Shown: positions 1 to 5,794, numbered from the stretch's first letter. The stretch: DNA of 9,264 nucleotides from Geobacter sp. (GCA_003857395.1 RPRC01000230.1:1-9264); one strand, 5' to 3'. The notes: generated by a model from the letters alone, not told the origin. Numbers and translations are program-made.

Positions 1-111
1 AAGATTCGGCTTCCATCCTATCGGTATTCTCGACGTCAAGCTCCAAAAACTGGAGCATAAGTCAATGAAAGTGTAACCCATGTCCACAGGTTAAAATGTA
101 ACCTATCTCCA
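1..111 (+). mobile_element. possible 3' edge of an insertion sequence (transposase tail plus terminal repeats)
   Basis: An open frame enters from outside the window and ends with TAA at 74-76 (last residues KLEHKSMKV). A second frame, ending at 58-60, is also open, so the true reading frame is uncertain. Directly after the first stop are two imperfect direct copies of a 15-bp motif, TGTAACCCATGTCCA at 72-86 and TGTAACCTATCTCCA at 97-111, which match at 13 of 15 positions and sit 25 bp apart. From memory, repeated TGTAACCYATSTCC motifs flank some DDE integrase-type insertion sequences, and that is the only reason for this call. The tail itself is too short to assign to a transposase family. 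Confidence 0.3.
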
Positions 112-202
112 TGTTGCACAGGGAGTTATGCATCAGTGCTGAATAGTTACGAATTGTTTTAACATTTTTGATTCATTTGCCCCGTGTTTAGGCAGCTATT
201 GG

Positions 203-238
203 AGGTTTTGAAACCTGGATTCCCGCTTTCGCGGGAAT
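203..238. repeat. pair of short palindromes, the second of the ATTCCCGC...GCGGGAAT (dRS3-like) type
   Basis: At 203-216 lies AGGTTT-TG-AAACCT. At 219-238 lies ATTCCCGC, a TTTC loop and GCGGGAAT, with perfect 8-bp arms. The second palindrome has the form of the widespread 20-bp dRS3-type repeat found in intergenic DNA of many proteobacteria. It is not followed by a T run, so it is unlikely to be an intrinsic terminator. The rest of 112-310 shows no gene. Confidence 0.6.
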
Positions 239-313
239 GACGGAGATAGAAACTTTGTCTTTAATGGAGAGGAATGGATTTCTGTCTTTCAGTTCCACCC
301 ACTAGACTTCTAT

Positions 314-340
314 ACCATAAACATATGGTGCAAGCCATAT
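314..340. promoter_or_regulatory. two overlapping inverted repeats upstream of the hpt promoter
   Basis: ACCATA/TATGGT (314-319 and 324-329, 4-bp loop) and ATATGG/CCATAT (323-328 and 335-340, 6-bp loop) are both perfect. They share the TATGG half, so only one can form a hairpin at a time. They end 5 bp before a TTGACA box, where a repressor or activator could bind. No regulator is identified and an operator role is inference. Confidence 0.3.
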
Positions 341-344
341 TGAT

Positions 345-374
345 TTGACACTAGCGGTGCCTTTTTGCTATAGA
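345..374 (+). promoter_or_regulatory. candidate sigma-70 promoter for hpt
   Basis: There is a perfect TTGACA at 345-350, an 18-bp spacer, then TATAGA at 369-374 (4 of 6 to TATAAT). A start site near 381 would fall inside the GAGGGG ribosome site used by the GTG start at 391. That would favour the ATG at 415 as the start, or transcription from elsewhere. Confidence 0.45.
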
Positions 375-390
375 AACAGAGGGGAATCCA

Positions 391-948
391 GTGCGCACAA
401 ACAGGGTTTTGACTATGGACTTTAGATTGCGGGAGATCTATCCAGCGGAGCGCATCGACCGGGAAGTCCAAAGGTTGGCCCGGGAAATTTCCGCTGATTA
501 TCAAGGTAGAGAGATTACTATTCTGGTGATCCTTAAAGGAGCTTTCATTTTTGCCGCCGACCTGCTCCGGAAACTTACGGTTCCCGTTACGGTCGATTTT
601 TTGGAAATTTCCAGCTACTGCGGCATGGACTCAACCGGAAAAGCAACGATGGTAAAGGATGTCGGGCATCCCCTCCAGGGTAAGGATGTGTTGATTGTCG
701 AAGATATCATCGACCAGGGACTCTGCCTTTCTGTTCTTCTGCAGGAGCTGTCCCGGAGAAATCCTGCAAGCCTGAAGATCTGTACGCTGATTGATAATCG
801 AAAACGACGCTCCCACACCATTGAGCCTGATTATGTGGGGATGCGTGATGTGTGCGGTTTTCTCGTGGGCTACGGACTCGATATGGATCAGCGCTACCGG
901 GAGCTGCCGGCCCTGTATGAAGTAGTGCCCTCCAACGCTGACACTTAA
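391..948 (+). CDS. hpt: hypoxanthine phosphoribosyltransferase, divergent PRPP loop
   Basis: A type I phosphoribosyltransferase of purine salvage, which joins hypoxanthine (or guanine) to PRPP to give IMP (or GMP) in the cytoplasm. Visible family features are ILKGAFIFAADLLRKL near residues 47-62, the VLIVEDIIDQG core around 100-110, the KICTLIDNRKRR stretch, and VGYGLDMDQRYRELP near the C-terminus. The length of 185 aa is normal. The GTG at 391 has GAGGGG 6 nt upstream. The ATG at 415 gives 177 aa starting MDFRLREIYPAERI, which looks more like the family N-terminus, and has only AGGG 8 nt upstream, so either start is possible. The phosphate loop is unusual: the family's DTGLTL reads DQGLCL here, and the usual EFVVGYG segment reads CGFLVGYG. 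This could be a specialised or weakened paralogue. The next gene begins 68 bp downstream on the same strand. Confidence 0.88.
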   Translation: MRTNRVLTMDFRLREIYPAERIDREVQRLAREISADYQGREITILVILKGAFIFAADLLRKLTVPVTVDFLEISSYCGMDSTGKATMVKDVGHPLQGKDVLIVEDIIDQGLCLSVLLQELSRRNPASLKICTLIDNRKRRSHTIEPDYVGMRDVCGFLVGYGLDMDQRYRELPALYEVVPSNADT

Positions 949-950
949 GC

Positions 951-999
951 CTCGATCCTCGATCCTCGAACCAAGAATCTCGAACCTAGAACTTAGAAC
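951..999 (+). repeat. degenerate heptamer tandem repeat, seven units
   Basis: Seven consecutive 7-bp units fill most of the hpt to zinc-ribbon-protein spacer: CTCGATC, CTCGATC, CTCGAAC, CAAGAAT, CTCGAAC, CTAGAAC and TTAGAAC. The first two are identical and the rest drift by one to four bases. The array is noncoding and ends 17 bp before the next start codon. Confidence 0.8.
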
Positions 1000-1016
1000 C
1001 CGGTAGGGAAGCCTCT

Positions 1017-2294
1017 ATGATAATTCAATGCGAAAAATGTAAAACACGATTCAAGCTCGACGATTCCCGGGTTACCGCTTCTGGTGTTCGGGTGCGTTGT
1101 TCCCGGTGCAGTCATACTTTTGTTGTCCGGAGGGAGCACCCTGAGGAAGAGTCTGACTTTGAATCAATTCTCCAGGGACTTGGCGAAAATGAGCCTTCCG
1201 GGCAGGATGAGGAAACCAATCTTTCGCTTGGCGAGGATTCCTCGGACAAGACCTTGGAGGAAACTGCTGCGCTTCAGAGCGAGGATTTTGCAGAAGATGA
1301 GTTGCCCGACGATTCCCTGGCAGACAGAGATATTTCCCTTGATTCACTGTCCTTGCCTGAAGACGAGCCGGAGCTGAAGATTTCTTCTGATGAGCAAACT
1401 TTTTCAGATCTGCTGAAAAAAGGTGTTGGTTTGCCCCAGTTCCAGGAGCCACCTGACCTTGATCCTTCTGAAAAAGTTCCTGCTGCAAAAGACGATGGGG
1501 GCAGCTCAGACCCCTCAAAGCACTTGAATAGCTTTTCTGCTCAAAGCAGTCATCTGGTTGATGATGACCTGGATGGTTCCGTTTCAGCAATCAGTATCGA
1601 TGCGAATGATGGTCCCTTGGAATCGCCGCTCTCCGAGGAGTCTGAACACTCGCGCTCCATTCGTGAGCATGTCTGGCCGGTAGCTGATTCAAAGGATGAA
1701 GAGGGTATGGATGATGATCTTTCTCCGCTTTCCATTTCTTCCCGCAGGAAAGGGTCTCCCTATTTCCCGATTCTGATGGGAATTATGCTGGTCCTTCTGT
1801 TGGGAGGAGTCGGTTTCTATCTTTTCACCGCCGGGAATGGCGGCCTGGCAGATTTGCTTCCGGATTCTGCGAAAGAGGTGCTGGGCCTCGGGAAGAGAAC
1901 AGGCGGTTTGGTGGAAATTCGATCGCTGGAAGGAGCTTTTCTTGCCAACAGGGAGGCGGGTGAGATTTTCGTGATAAAAGGTGATGCCTTTAATGTGTCC
2001 GCGAAACCTCTGACAACGATTCAGGTGAAGGGAAAGGTCTTCGGGCCCAATGGTGAGGTTCTTTTGCAGCAGACTGTCTTTTGCGGAAATGTGCTTTCCG
2101 GAGAGCAGTTGGCCTTACAGCCGTATTCAAGTATGGTGAAGGTGATGGGTAATCAATTCGGAGAGACGCTGGCAAACTTCCAGGTGCTGCCCGGCAAGGG
2201 AATTCCCTTTGTGATCGTATTCAGGGATGTGCCGGGGCATGCCAAGGATTTTGGCGCCGAGGTGGTGAGCCCGATCAATACGAATGACCGCTGA
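1017..2294 (+). CDS. MJ0042 zinc-ribbon / DUF3426-type single-pass membrane protein
   Basis: A 425-aa protein with three parts. Residues 1-36 form an MJ0042-type zinc ribbon with C5, C8, C28 and C31 (CxxC...CxxC) and the typical FKLDDSRV segment. Residues 41-235 form a long, very acidic, Ser/Asp/Glu-rich linker that is probably disordered. A hydrophobic helix at about 250-270 (PILMGIMLVLLLGGVGFYLF) is followed by a C-terminal domain resembling DUF3426, containing IRSLEGAFLANREAGEIFVI and VFGPNGEVL. The ribbon would lie in the cytoplasm and the C-terminal domain outside. The start ATG has AGGGA upstream. The family is common in Geobacter-type genomes but its role is unknown. It may be co-transcribed with hpt, and transcription ends at the hairpin just downstream. 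Confidence 0.85.
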   Translation: MIIQCEKCKTRFKLDDSRVTASGVRVRCSRCSHTFVVRREHPEEESDFESILQGLGENEPSGQDEETNLSLGEDSSDKTLEETAALQSEDFAEDELPDDSLADRDISLDSLSLPEDEPELKISSDEQTFSDLLKKGVGLPQFQEPPDLDPSEKVPAAKDDGGSSDPSKHLNSFSAQSSHLVDDDLDGSVSAISIDANDGPLESPLSEESEHSRSIREHVWPVADSKDEEGMDDDLSPLSISSRRKGSPYFPILMGIMLVLLLGGVGFYLFTAGNGGLADLLPDSAKEVLGLGKRTGGLVEIRSLEGAFLANREAGEIFVIKGDAFNVSAKPLTTIQVKGKVFGPNGEVLLQQTVFCGNVLSGEQLALQPYSSMVKVMGNQFGETLANFQVLPGKGIPFVIVFRDVPGHAKDFGAEVVSPINTNDR

Positions 2295-2310
2295 ATTTTT
2301 GCCGGACAAA

Positions 2311-2344
2311 AAAAGACGCCCGGAAGTTCATCCGGGCGTCTTTT
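2311..2344. terminator. bidirectional intrinsic terminator
   Basis: A perfect 14-bp stem, AAAAGACGCCCGGA at 2311-2324 and TCCGGGCGTCTTTT at 2331-2344, encloses a 6-base loop. A runs lie on the left and T runs on the right. It sits between two convergent genes, 16 bp past the zinc-ribbon-protein stop and 20 bp past the ferredoxin stop, and can serve both. Confidence 0.95.
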
Positions 2345-2364
2345 GGTCTGCGTAATTTGTTAGA

Positions 2365-2544
2365 CTAGTGTGCTACACCTTCGGCGATCGCGTTTACAGG
2401 ACATGTGTCTACACAAGCACCACAATCGATGCAGCCGTCTTCGTCGATAACCCTTTTGCTGTCAGCTTCAGAGATTGCACCAACCGGACAGGAATCGTCA
2501 CATGCACCGCAGTTGATGCATTCGTCAGAAATCGTATAAGCCAA
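2365..2544 (-). CDS. 2[4Fe-4S] (8Fe-8S) ferredoxin, probable TTG start
   Basis: A small soluble ferredoxin, a low-potential electron carrier, with two CX2CX2CX3CP cluster sites: CINCGACDDSCP near the N-terminus and CIDCGACVDTCP in the second half. It is 59 aa from the TTG at 2544, beginning MAYTISDEC. This matches the usual clostridial-type N-terminus MAYxIxDxC. A GTG three codons upstream (2553) is embedded in the Shine-Dalgarno GGAGGTG itself, so it cannot be served by it. The TTG has GGAGGTG with a 6-nt spacing. The gene converges on the zinc-ribbon-protein gene and shares its terminator. It is divergent from the DUF362 ferredoxin-domain gene, a plausible but unproven redox partner. Confidence 0.93.
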   Translation of the reverse strand: MAYTISDECINCGACDDSCPVGAISEADSKRVIDEDGCIDCGACVDTCPVNAIAEGVAH

Positions 2545-2557
2545 GATGTTCACCTCC
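2542..2557 (-). promoter_or_regulatory. ribosome binding site that sets the ferredoxin start at TTG
   Basis: Read on the minus strand, GGAGGTG (2557-2551) is followed by AACATC and then TTG (2544-2542). The GTG at the end of the Shine-Dalgarno sequence is in frame but has no spacing from it, so the TTG is the better start. Confidence 0.75.
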
Positions 2558-2685
2558 CCCTTGTTTATTTGCCTGATATAATTTATTGGGTTGAAAATAT
2601 CATAGGCAAAAAAAAAAGTCTAGAGGAAAGGTTTTGCCGCCAGCCCTTTTTCATCCCATTATTATGCCGGAAAGGTTTCCCTGAA

Positions 2686-3813
2686 ATGCACCATGTGGTC
2701 CTCGAAAAAACATCTGAATATTCACGTGTTGAACTTCGGAATGCCATGACTCGCCTGCTCGCTCCGCTTGGCGGCATGGCGGCTTTCGTGCACCCGGGGG
2801 AGCGGGTTCTTCTGAAGCCGAATCTGCTTTCGGCTAAAACACCTGATGCCGCGGTAACGACACATCCGGAGGTGGTGAGGGCCGTTATCGAGCTGGTTCG
2901 CGAGGCAGGCGCAATACCTTTTGTAGGTGACAGTCCTGGCATAGGAAAACTCCAGCGTGTCGCGGAGAAATGCGGCATCTTGCAGGTCCTTGTCGAGACG
3001 GGAACGGAGCTCGTTGAGTTTACGGAGTCAGTGCAGGTTGATGGACCGGGACTCTTTAAGAGATTCGAGCTGGCAAAGCCCTACTTTGAGGCCGATCGGG
3101 TGATCAATTTGCCCAAACTCAAAACACACGGCATGATGACCATGACCTGTGCGGTGAAAAACCTTTTTGGTGCAGTAGTTGGTGCCGGAAAGATTGCCTG
3201 GCATTTAAGGGCAGGAGAAGATCGCGAACTTTTTGCGCAGATGCTGCTGGAAATTTACCAGCTCAGAAAGCCGGACCTGAACATCGTCGATGCTATTACC
3301 GCCATGGAAGGGGATGGGCCAAGTGGCGGTGATCCTCGTCAGGTCGGATTGTTGATTGCCGGGGTAAATGCCGTTGCGGTTGACGTTGTCGCTGCGGAAG
3401 TTCTCGGGATTTCAAAGAAATATTTGTATCTGGAGCGGGTTGCCGAAAAGTTGGCCCTTCCCGGGGTGGAGCGCTCATCGATTCACGTTAGTGGATATCT
3501 AGTTGGCGAGGCTCGTATTCAGGATTTCAAGTTACCGCCGCTTTCCGATGTCCAGTTTGGGTTGCCGCGTTTTCTGTCCAGGCATATACGGCATTATTTC
3601 ACGGCCTATCCGTTTCCGATTCCCAAGAAATGCAAGCTCTGCGGCATTTGCCGTGATGCCTGCCCTCCGGGTGCGATAGAGTTCCGTGACGATTCTCTTG
3701 TAATCGATTATCAACGGTGTATCCGTTGTTTTTGTTGTCGCGAACTCTGCCCGGAACACGCTCTCGGTGTCAGGGAGGGAAGGCTGCTGCGAATAATAAA
3801 AAAATATATATAA
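2686..3813 (+). CDS. DUF362 protein with C-terminal 2[4Fe-4S] ferredoxin domain
   Basis: A protein of 375 aa from the ATG at 2686. Residues 5-290 are a DUF362 domain, with GERVLLKPNLLSAKTP near 38-53, VINLPKLKTHGMMTMTCAVKN near 139-159 and AMEGDGPSGG near 206-215. Residues 316-355 carry two cluster sites, C316/C319/C322/C326 and C345/C348/C351/C355, with an extra Cys at 350. The family occurs widely in anaerobes as an iron-sulfur protein whose reaction has not been established. No signal peptide is seen, so it is probably cytoplasmic. The frame stays open upstream to 2368, but that stretch is antisense to the ferredoxin and is rejected. The ribosome site is modest (AAAGG, 10 nt upstream). The 141-bp gap to the divergent ferredoxin holds a perfect TATAAT at 2577-2582 on this strand, but no -35 box at normal spacing. 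Confidence 0.88.
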   Translation: MHHVVLEKTSEYSRVELRNAMTRLLAPLGGMAAFVHPGERVLLKPNLLSAKTPDAAVTTHPEVVRAVIELVREAGAIPFVGDSPGIGKLQRVAEKCGILQVLVETGTELVEFTESVQVDGPGLFKRFELAKPYFEADRVINLPKLKTHGMMTMTCAVKNLFGAVVGAGKIAWHLRAGEDRELFAQMLLEIYQLRKPDLNIVDAITAMEGDGPSGGDPRQVGLLIAGVNAVAVDVVAAEVLGISKKYLYLERVAEKLALPGVERSSIHVSGYLVGEARIQDFKLPPLSDVQFGLPRFLSRHIRHYFTAYPFPIPKKCKLCGICRDACPPGAIEFRDDSLVIDYQRCIRCFCCRELCPEHALGVREGRLLRIIKKYI

Positions 3814-3829
3814 TAAGATGTATGTGAGG

Positions 3830-3858
3830 TTGACTTTCGATTGTCGGAGTATTATATT
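3830..3858 (+). promoter_or_regulatory. strong sigma-70-type promoter for the short ORF unit
   Basis: TTGACT (3830-3835), a 17-bp spacer, then TATATT (3853-3858), five of six matches at each box with ideal spacing. Transcription should start near 3865, giving a leader of about 50 nt before the short ORF. Confidence 0.75.
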
Positions 3859-3914
3859 GGATACAACAAGTTTACACTAATCCCGAAAAAATCCTGAGAA
3901 AGGAGGGCTGACGT

Positions 3915-3977
3915 ATGTGGACTTCACGTTTTAGAATTCGTCCGGTAACCCATTGTAAAGAGGGGTGCCATATGTAG
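3915..3977 (+). CDS. 20-residue ORF, unknown small peptide or leader peptide
   Basis: ATG at 3915 to TAG at 3975 encodes MWTSRFRIRP followed by VTHCKEGCHM. The start has AAGGAGG (3900-3906) at an 8-nt spacing, among the best ribosome sites in the window. The peptide is basic in its first half and ends in H-C-x3-C-H. The CX3CH segment resembles a variant heme-attachment or metal-binding motif, but there is no signal peptide for cytochrome export. No family is recognised. The ORF lies between its own promoter and its own terminator. The next gene is convergent, so the peptide does not lead into a downstream structural gene. It could be a free small protein, the translated part of a regulatory RNA, or an orphaned leader peptide. 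Expression is inferred from signals only. Confidence 0.5.
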   Translation: MWTSRFRIRPVTHCKEGCHM

Positions 3978-4001
3978 CCCGCTACCATATCCGGTTGCGG
4001 G
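3944..4001 (+). ncRNA. structured RNA segment with mutually exclusive hairpins over the short ORF's stop codon
   Basis: Three stems can form. GGTAACCC (3944-3951) pairs with GGGGTGCC (3962-3969) with one mismatch. ATATGTAG (3970-3977, containing the stop codon) pairs with CTACCATAT (3982-3990) with one bulge. CCCGC-T-ACC (3978-3986) pairs with GGT-T-GCGGG (3993-4001). The second and third share bases, so they exclude each other, as in attenuator leaders. A ribosome paused at the stop codon would favour the third. No known riboswitch class was recognised, and folding was judged by eye only. Confidence 0.4.
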
Positions 4002-4015
4002 CGTCGCGGAAAAAG

Positions 4016-4051
4016 AAGCCTTCCTGCCTGTAAAGGGCAGGGGGGCTTTTT
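4016..4051 (+). terminator. intrinsic terminator of the short ORF unit
   Basis: AAGCC-TT-CCTGCC (4016-4028) pairs with GGCAGG-GG-GGCTT (4036-4048). The 13-bp stem includes two G-U pairs and is followed by a T run ending at 4051. It ends a transcript of about 185 nt that starts near 3865. Confidence 0.75.
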
Positions 4052-4086
4052 GCGTTTCAGGGGGGAGGGGATTTTGGTTGTTCCTC

Positions 4087-4180
4087 GTAGGGGCAGGCCC
4101 CCGTGCCTGCCCGCTGTAACTTCGGCGCGCAAACACGTGTATACCCCATAACAAGGGCAACCACAGGGGGTTGCCCCTAC
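4087..4180. repeat. GTAGGGG...CCCCTAC palindromic repeat, long variant
   Basis: Ends are GTAGGGG (4087-4093) and CCCCTAC (4174-4180). Inside are GGCAGGCCCCCGTGCCTGCCC and the hairpin GGGCAACC/GGTTGCCC, both related to the two copies at 9058 and 9181. This copy has about 35 extra bases in the middle. It lies between the short ORF unit and the 3' end of the cardiolipin synthase gene, 12 bp past that gene's stop. Repeats of this GTAGGGGC type are common and dispersed in many bacterial genomes. Confidence 0.75.
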
Positions 4181-4192
4181 ATATTCTTTTTT

Positions 4193-5392
4193 TTACAAAA
4201 ATCTGCGGATGGGGTCACACAAATGTTCCAGGACCTTTTCTAGCCAGGGCCTTTTCTCGTGCTCCAGTAGGGTTAGCCGACGTGATAGTATCAGGTCTTC
4301 CTCGAACATTTCGTCTATCTGGCGGCCGAATTCGGGACTGTCGATGACTGCATTGACTTCGTAATTACGGTGAAAGCTTCTTAAATCAAAATTTGCTGAT
4401 CCAACAGTAGCCCAGCAGCTATCTATCAGCATTACCTTTGCGTGGAGAATCGTTCCTTGTCGTTCGTAGATTTCTATTCCGGCTTTCAGAAGCGGAGAAA
4501 GGTAGGCTCTGCTGGCAATTTTTACCAGCGGCACATCAGTGACAGCAGGCAGAAGGAGCTGTACCTGGACTCCTCTTTTCGCTGCGCGAAGCAATGACCG
4601 GACGATGCGCGGCCCGGGAACGAAATAGGGAGTTATTATTCTAACGCTTTTAGCCGCTCCGGCGATCGCCATTCTGAATGAGCTTCTGATGAAGGAAGCA
4701 TTGTGATGCGGTCCACCGCTAACAACCATGACTTCGGCGTCTCCTGCAGGTGATAAGCGTTGAGAGGGAGGCAGCAGTGCCGGCGCGGTTCCGGTTTCGC
4801 TTTCCCAAAGGTCGATGAAAAGTTTCTGTAATTGCCCGACAGCTGCACCTTCCAGACGAATTCCCACATCCCGCCAATGGGCGACGCTATCGCCGAAACC
4901 GGCATATTCTTCACCGATATTCATTCCTCCAAGAAAGGCTCTGGTGCCGTCTACTACGGCAAATTTGCGATGGTTGCGCCTGTCGAGCCAGGCAAGACCC
5001 CGTCTGAAAGAAGGTTTGTTGAAGTGGATGCATGTTATTCCGGCAGCCTCCAATCGACGGAAATAGGCCCCGGGGGTGTCGAGACAGCCAAGATAATCGT
5101 ACATGAGATAGACGCTGACGCCACGCTTTGCCGCGTTGATCAAGGTTTCAGCGAAGAGGATTCCGATCCGGTCGTTGCGGAGAATGTAGAATTCGATGCA
5201 GATGTGGCGAGTCGCAGTGTCTAACTCGCGGAACATGGCGGGGAAAAAGTCTCCCCCATCCCGGAATAGTTCAACTTTGTTTCCGGAGAAGGAGACTGCC
5301 TGGGTGTTTCTCCTGAAACGTCGAAGAAAACGAGGAGTACGGAAGATGCCTGAGATTCTTTTGGTTCGGCTGGAAGAGGGCATCATAGGCAT
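4193..5392 (-). CDS. cls: cardiolipin synthase-like phospholipase D family protein
   Basis: A 399-aa protein with two HKD motifs. The first is H141-x-K143-x4-D148, followed by GGMNIGEEY. The second is H317-x-K319-x4-D324, followed by GSANFDLRS. Together they form one active site that transfers phosphatidyl groups, in this family usually making cardiolipin from phosphatidylglycerol or other phospholipids. No transmembrane helices are seen, unlike ClsA. The very basic N-terminus (RTKRISGIFRTPRFLRRFRRN) could hold it on the membrane, as in ClsB-type enzymes. Start choice is uncertain: ATG occurs at codons 1, 3 and 4, and none has a Shine-Dalgarno sequence. A candidate promoter places the transcription start almost at the first ATG, so a leaderless message is possible. 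A large inverted-repeat element separates it from nfu upstream. Confidence 0.87.
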   Translation of the reverse strand: MPMMPSSSRTKRISGIFRTPRFLRRFRRNTQAVSFSGNKVELFRDGGDFFPAMFRELDTATRHICIEFYILRNDRIGILFAETLINAAKRGVSVYLMYDYLGCLDTPGAYFRRLEAAGITCIHFNKPSFRRGLAWLDRRNHRKFAVVDGTRAFLGGMNIGEEYAGFGDSVAHWRDVGIRLEGAAVGQLQKLFIDLWESETGTAPALLPPSQRLSPAGDAEVMVVSGGPHHNASFIRSSFRMAIAGAAKSVRIITPYFVPGPRIVRSLLRAAKRGVQVQLLLPAVTDVPLVKIASRAYLSPLLKAGIEIYERQGTILHAKVMLIDSCWATVGSANFDLRSFHRNYEVNAVIDSPEFGRQIDEMFEEDLILSRRLTLLEHEKRPWLEKVLEHLCDPIRRFL

Positions 5393-5398
5393 ACCAAG

Positions 5399-5426
5399 AT
5401 AATAAAAACGGCGCGGCTAATTCCAA
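5399..5426 (-). promoter_or_regulatory. candidate promoter for cls, partly inside the repeat element
   Basis: On the minus strand, TTGGAA (5426-5421, 4 of 6) is followed by a 16-bp spacer and TATTAT (5404-5399, 5 of 6). Only six bases separate TATTAT from the ATG at 5392. The -35 box lies in the arm of the inverted-repeat element. Confidence 0.4.
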
Positions 5427-5557
5427 TTCCATATCAAGGCCCTCTCTGCGTTGGCTCGTCTTCGGCTGCTCAACGTACTCTTCAGTACGCCTCGCAGCCT
5501 CAATCCTCGCCGCCTTGAGATCATCCTTGATCTTGAATTGGTATATTACCCGCGCCG
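5409..5557. repeat. 149-bp inverted-repeat element (MITE-like) with nested central palindrome
   Basis: The outer arms are 5409-5439 (starts CGGCGCGG, ends ATCAAGG) and 5525-5557 (starts CCTTGAT, ends CCGCGCCG). They are complementary over about 31-33 bp with a few mismatches and a 2-base gap. The centre holds a nested interrupted palindrome at 5464-5499: GGCTGC/GCAGCC outside and CGTACT/AGTACG inside, around a CTTC loop. There is no credible ORF of its own. It fills the nfu-cls gap and may end or reduce transcription from nfu while supplying part of the cls promoter. Similar GTACT-centred elements are remembered from Desulfuromonas-type genomes, unverified here. Confidence 0.75.
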
Positions 5558-5572
5558 CTTTGTTAATGAAGA

Positions 5573-5794
5573 TCAGACCCGGACAACTTCCTTGACGCCG
5601 GGTACTTTTGCCATCAGTGTTTTCTCGATACCGTTCTTCAGTGTCACGGTTGACATGGGGCAGTGGCCGCATGCACCAACGAGTTTCACTTTTACAATTC
5701 CATCCTCGGTAAGTTCGACAAATTCAACGTCGCCGCCGTCTGCCTGAAGGGCGGGACGAATTGTCTCCAGTACTCTCTTTACTTCTTCGATCAT
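5573..5794 (-). CDS. NifU C-terminal-like (Nfu) Fe-S cluster scaffold
   Basis: A single-domain Nfu protein of 73 aa: LQADGGDVEFVEL near residues 16-28 and the cluster-binding C42-G-H-C45 in GACGHCPMSTVTL, then GIEKTLMAKVPGVKEV. Two monomers bind a 4Fe-4S cluster through their CxxC pairs and pass it to apo-proteins. The ATG overlaps the stop of the upstream fusion gene as TAATG, and a perfect AAGGAGG site lies inside the last codons of that gene, so translation should be coupled. The link with aspartase, which has no cluster, is not explained by known biochemistry; the many Fe-S proteins nearby are plausible clients. Confidence 0.93.
   Translation of the reverse strand: MIEEVKRVLETIRPALQADGGDVEFVELTEDGIVKVKLVGACGHCPMSTVTLKNGIEKTLMAKVPGVKEVVRV

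Noticed and set aside
2368..2685. N-terminal extension of the DUF362 reading frame
   Set aside because: It is antisense to the ferredoxin gene and resembles no DUF362 N-terminus. The family-like start is at 2686.
3975..4149. read-through of the TAG of the 20-codon ORF into a longer Cys/Arg-rich product
   Set aside because: The frame stays open, but it crosses a hairpin, the terminator and a dispersed repeat, so an open frame by chance is the simpler explanation.
4087..4180. CRISPR-like spacing of short repeats
   Set aside because: The repeats are palindromic elements with matching ends, and there are no regular spacers or cas genes.
5271..5672. 133-codon open frame on the minus strand
   Set aside because: It runs through the inverted-repeat element and overlaps nfu and cls in another frame, with no recognisable domain.
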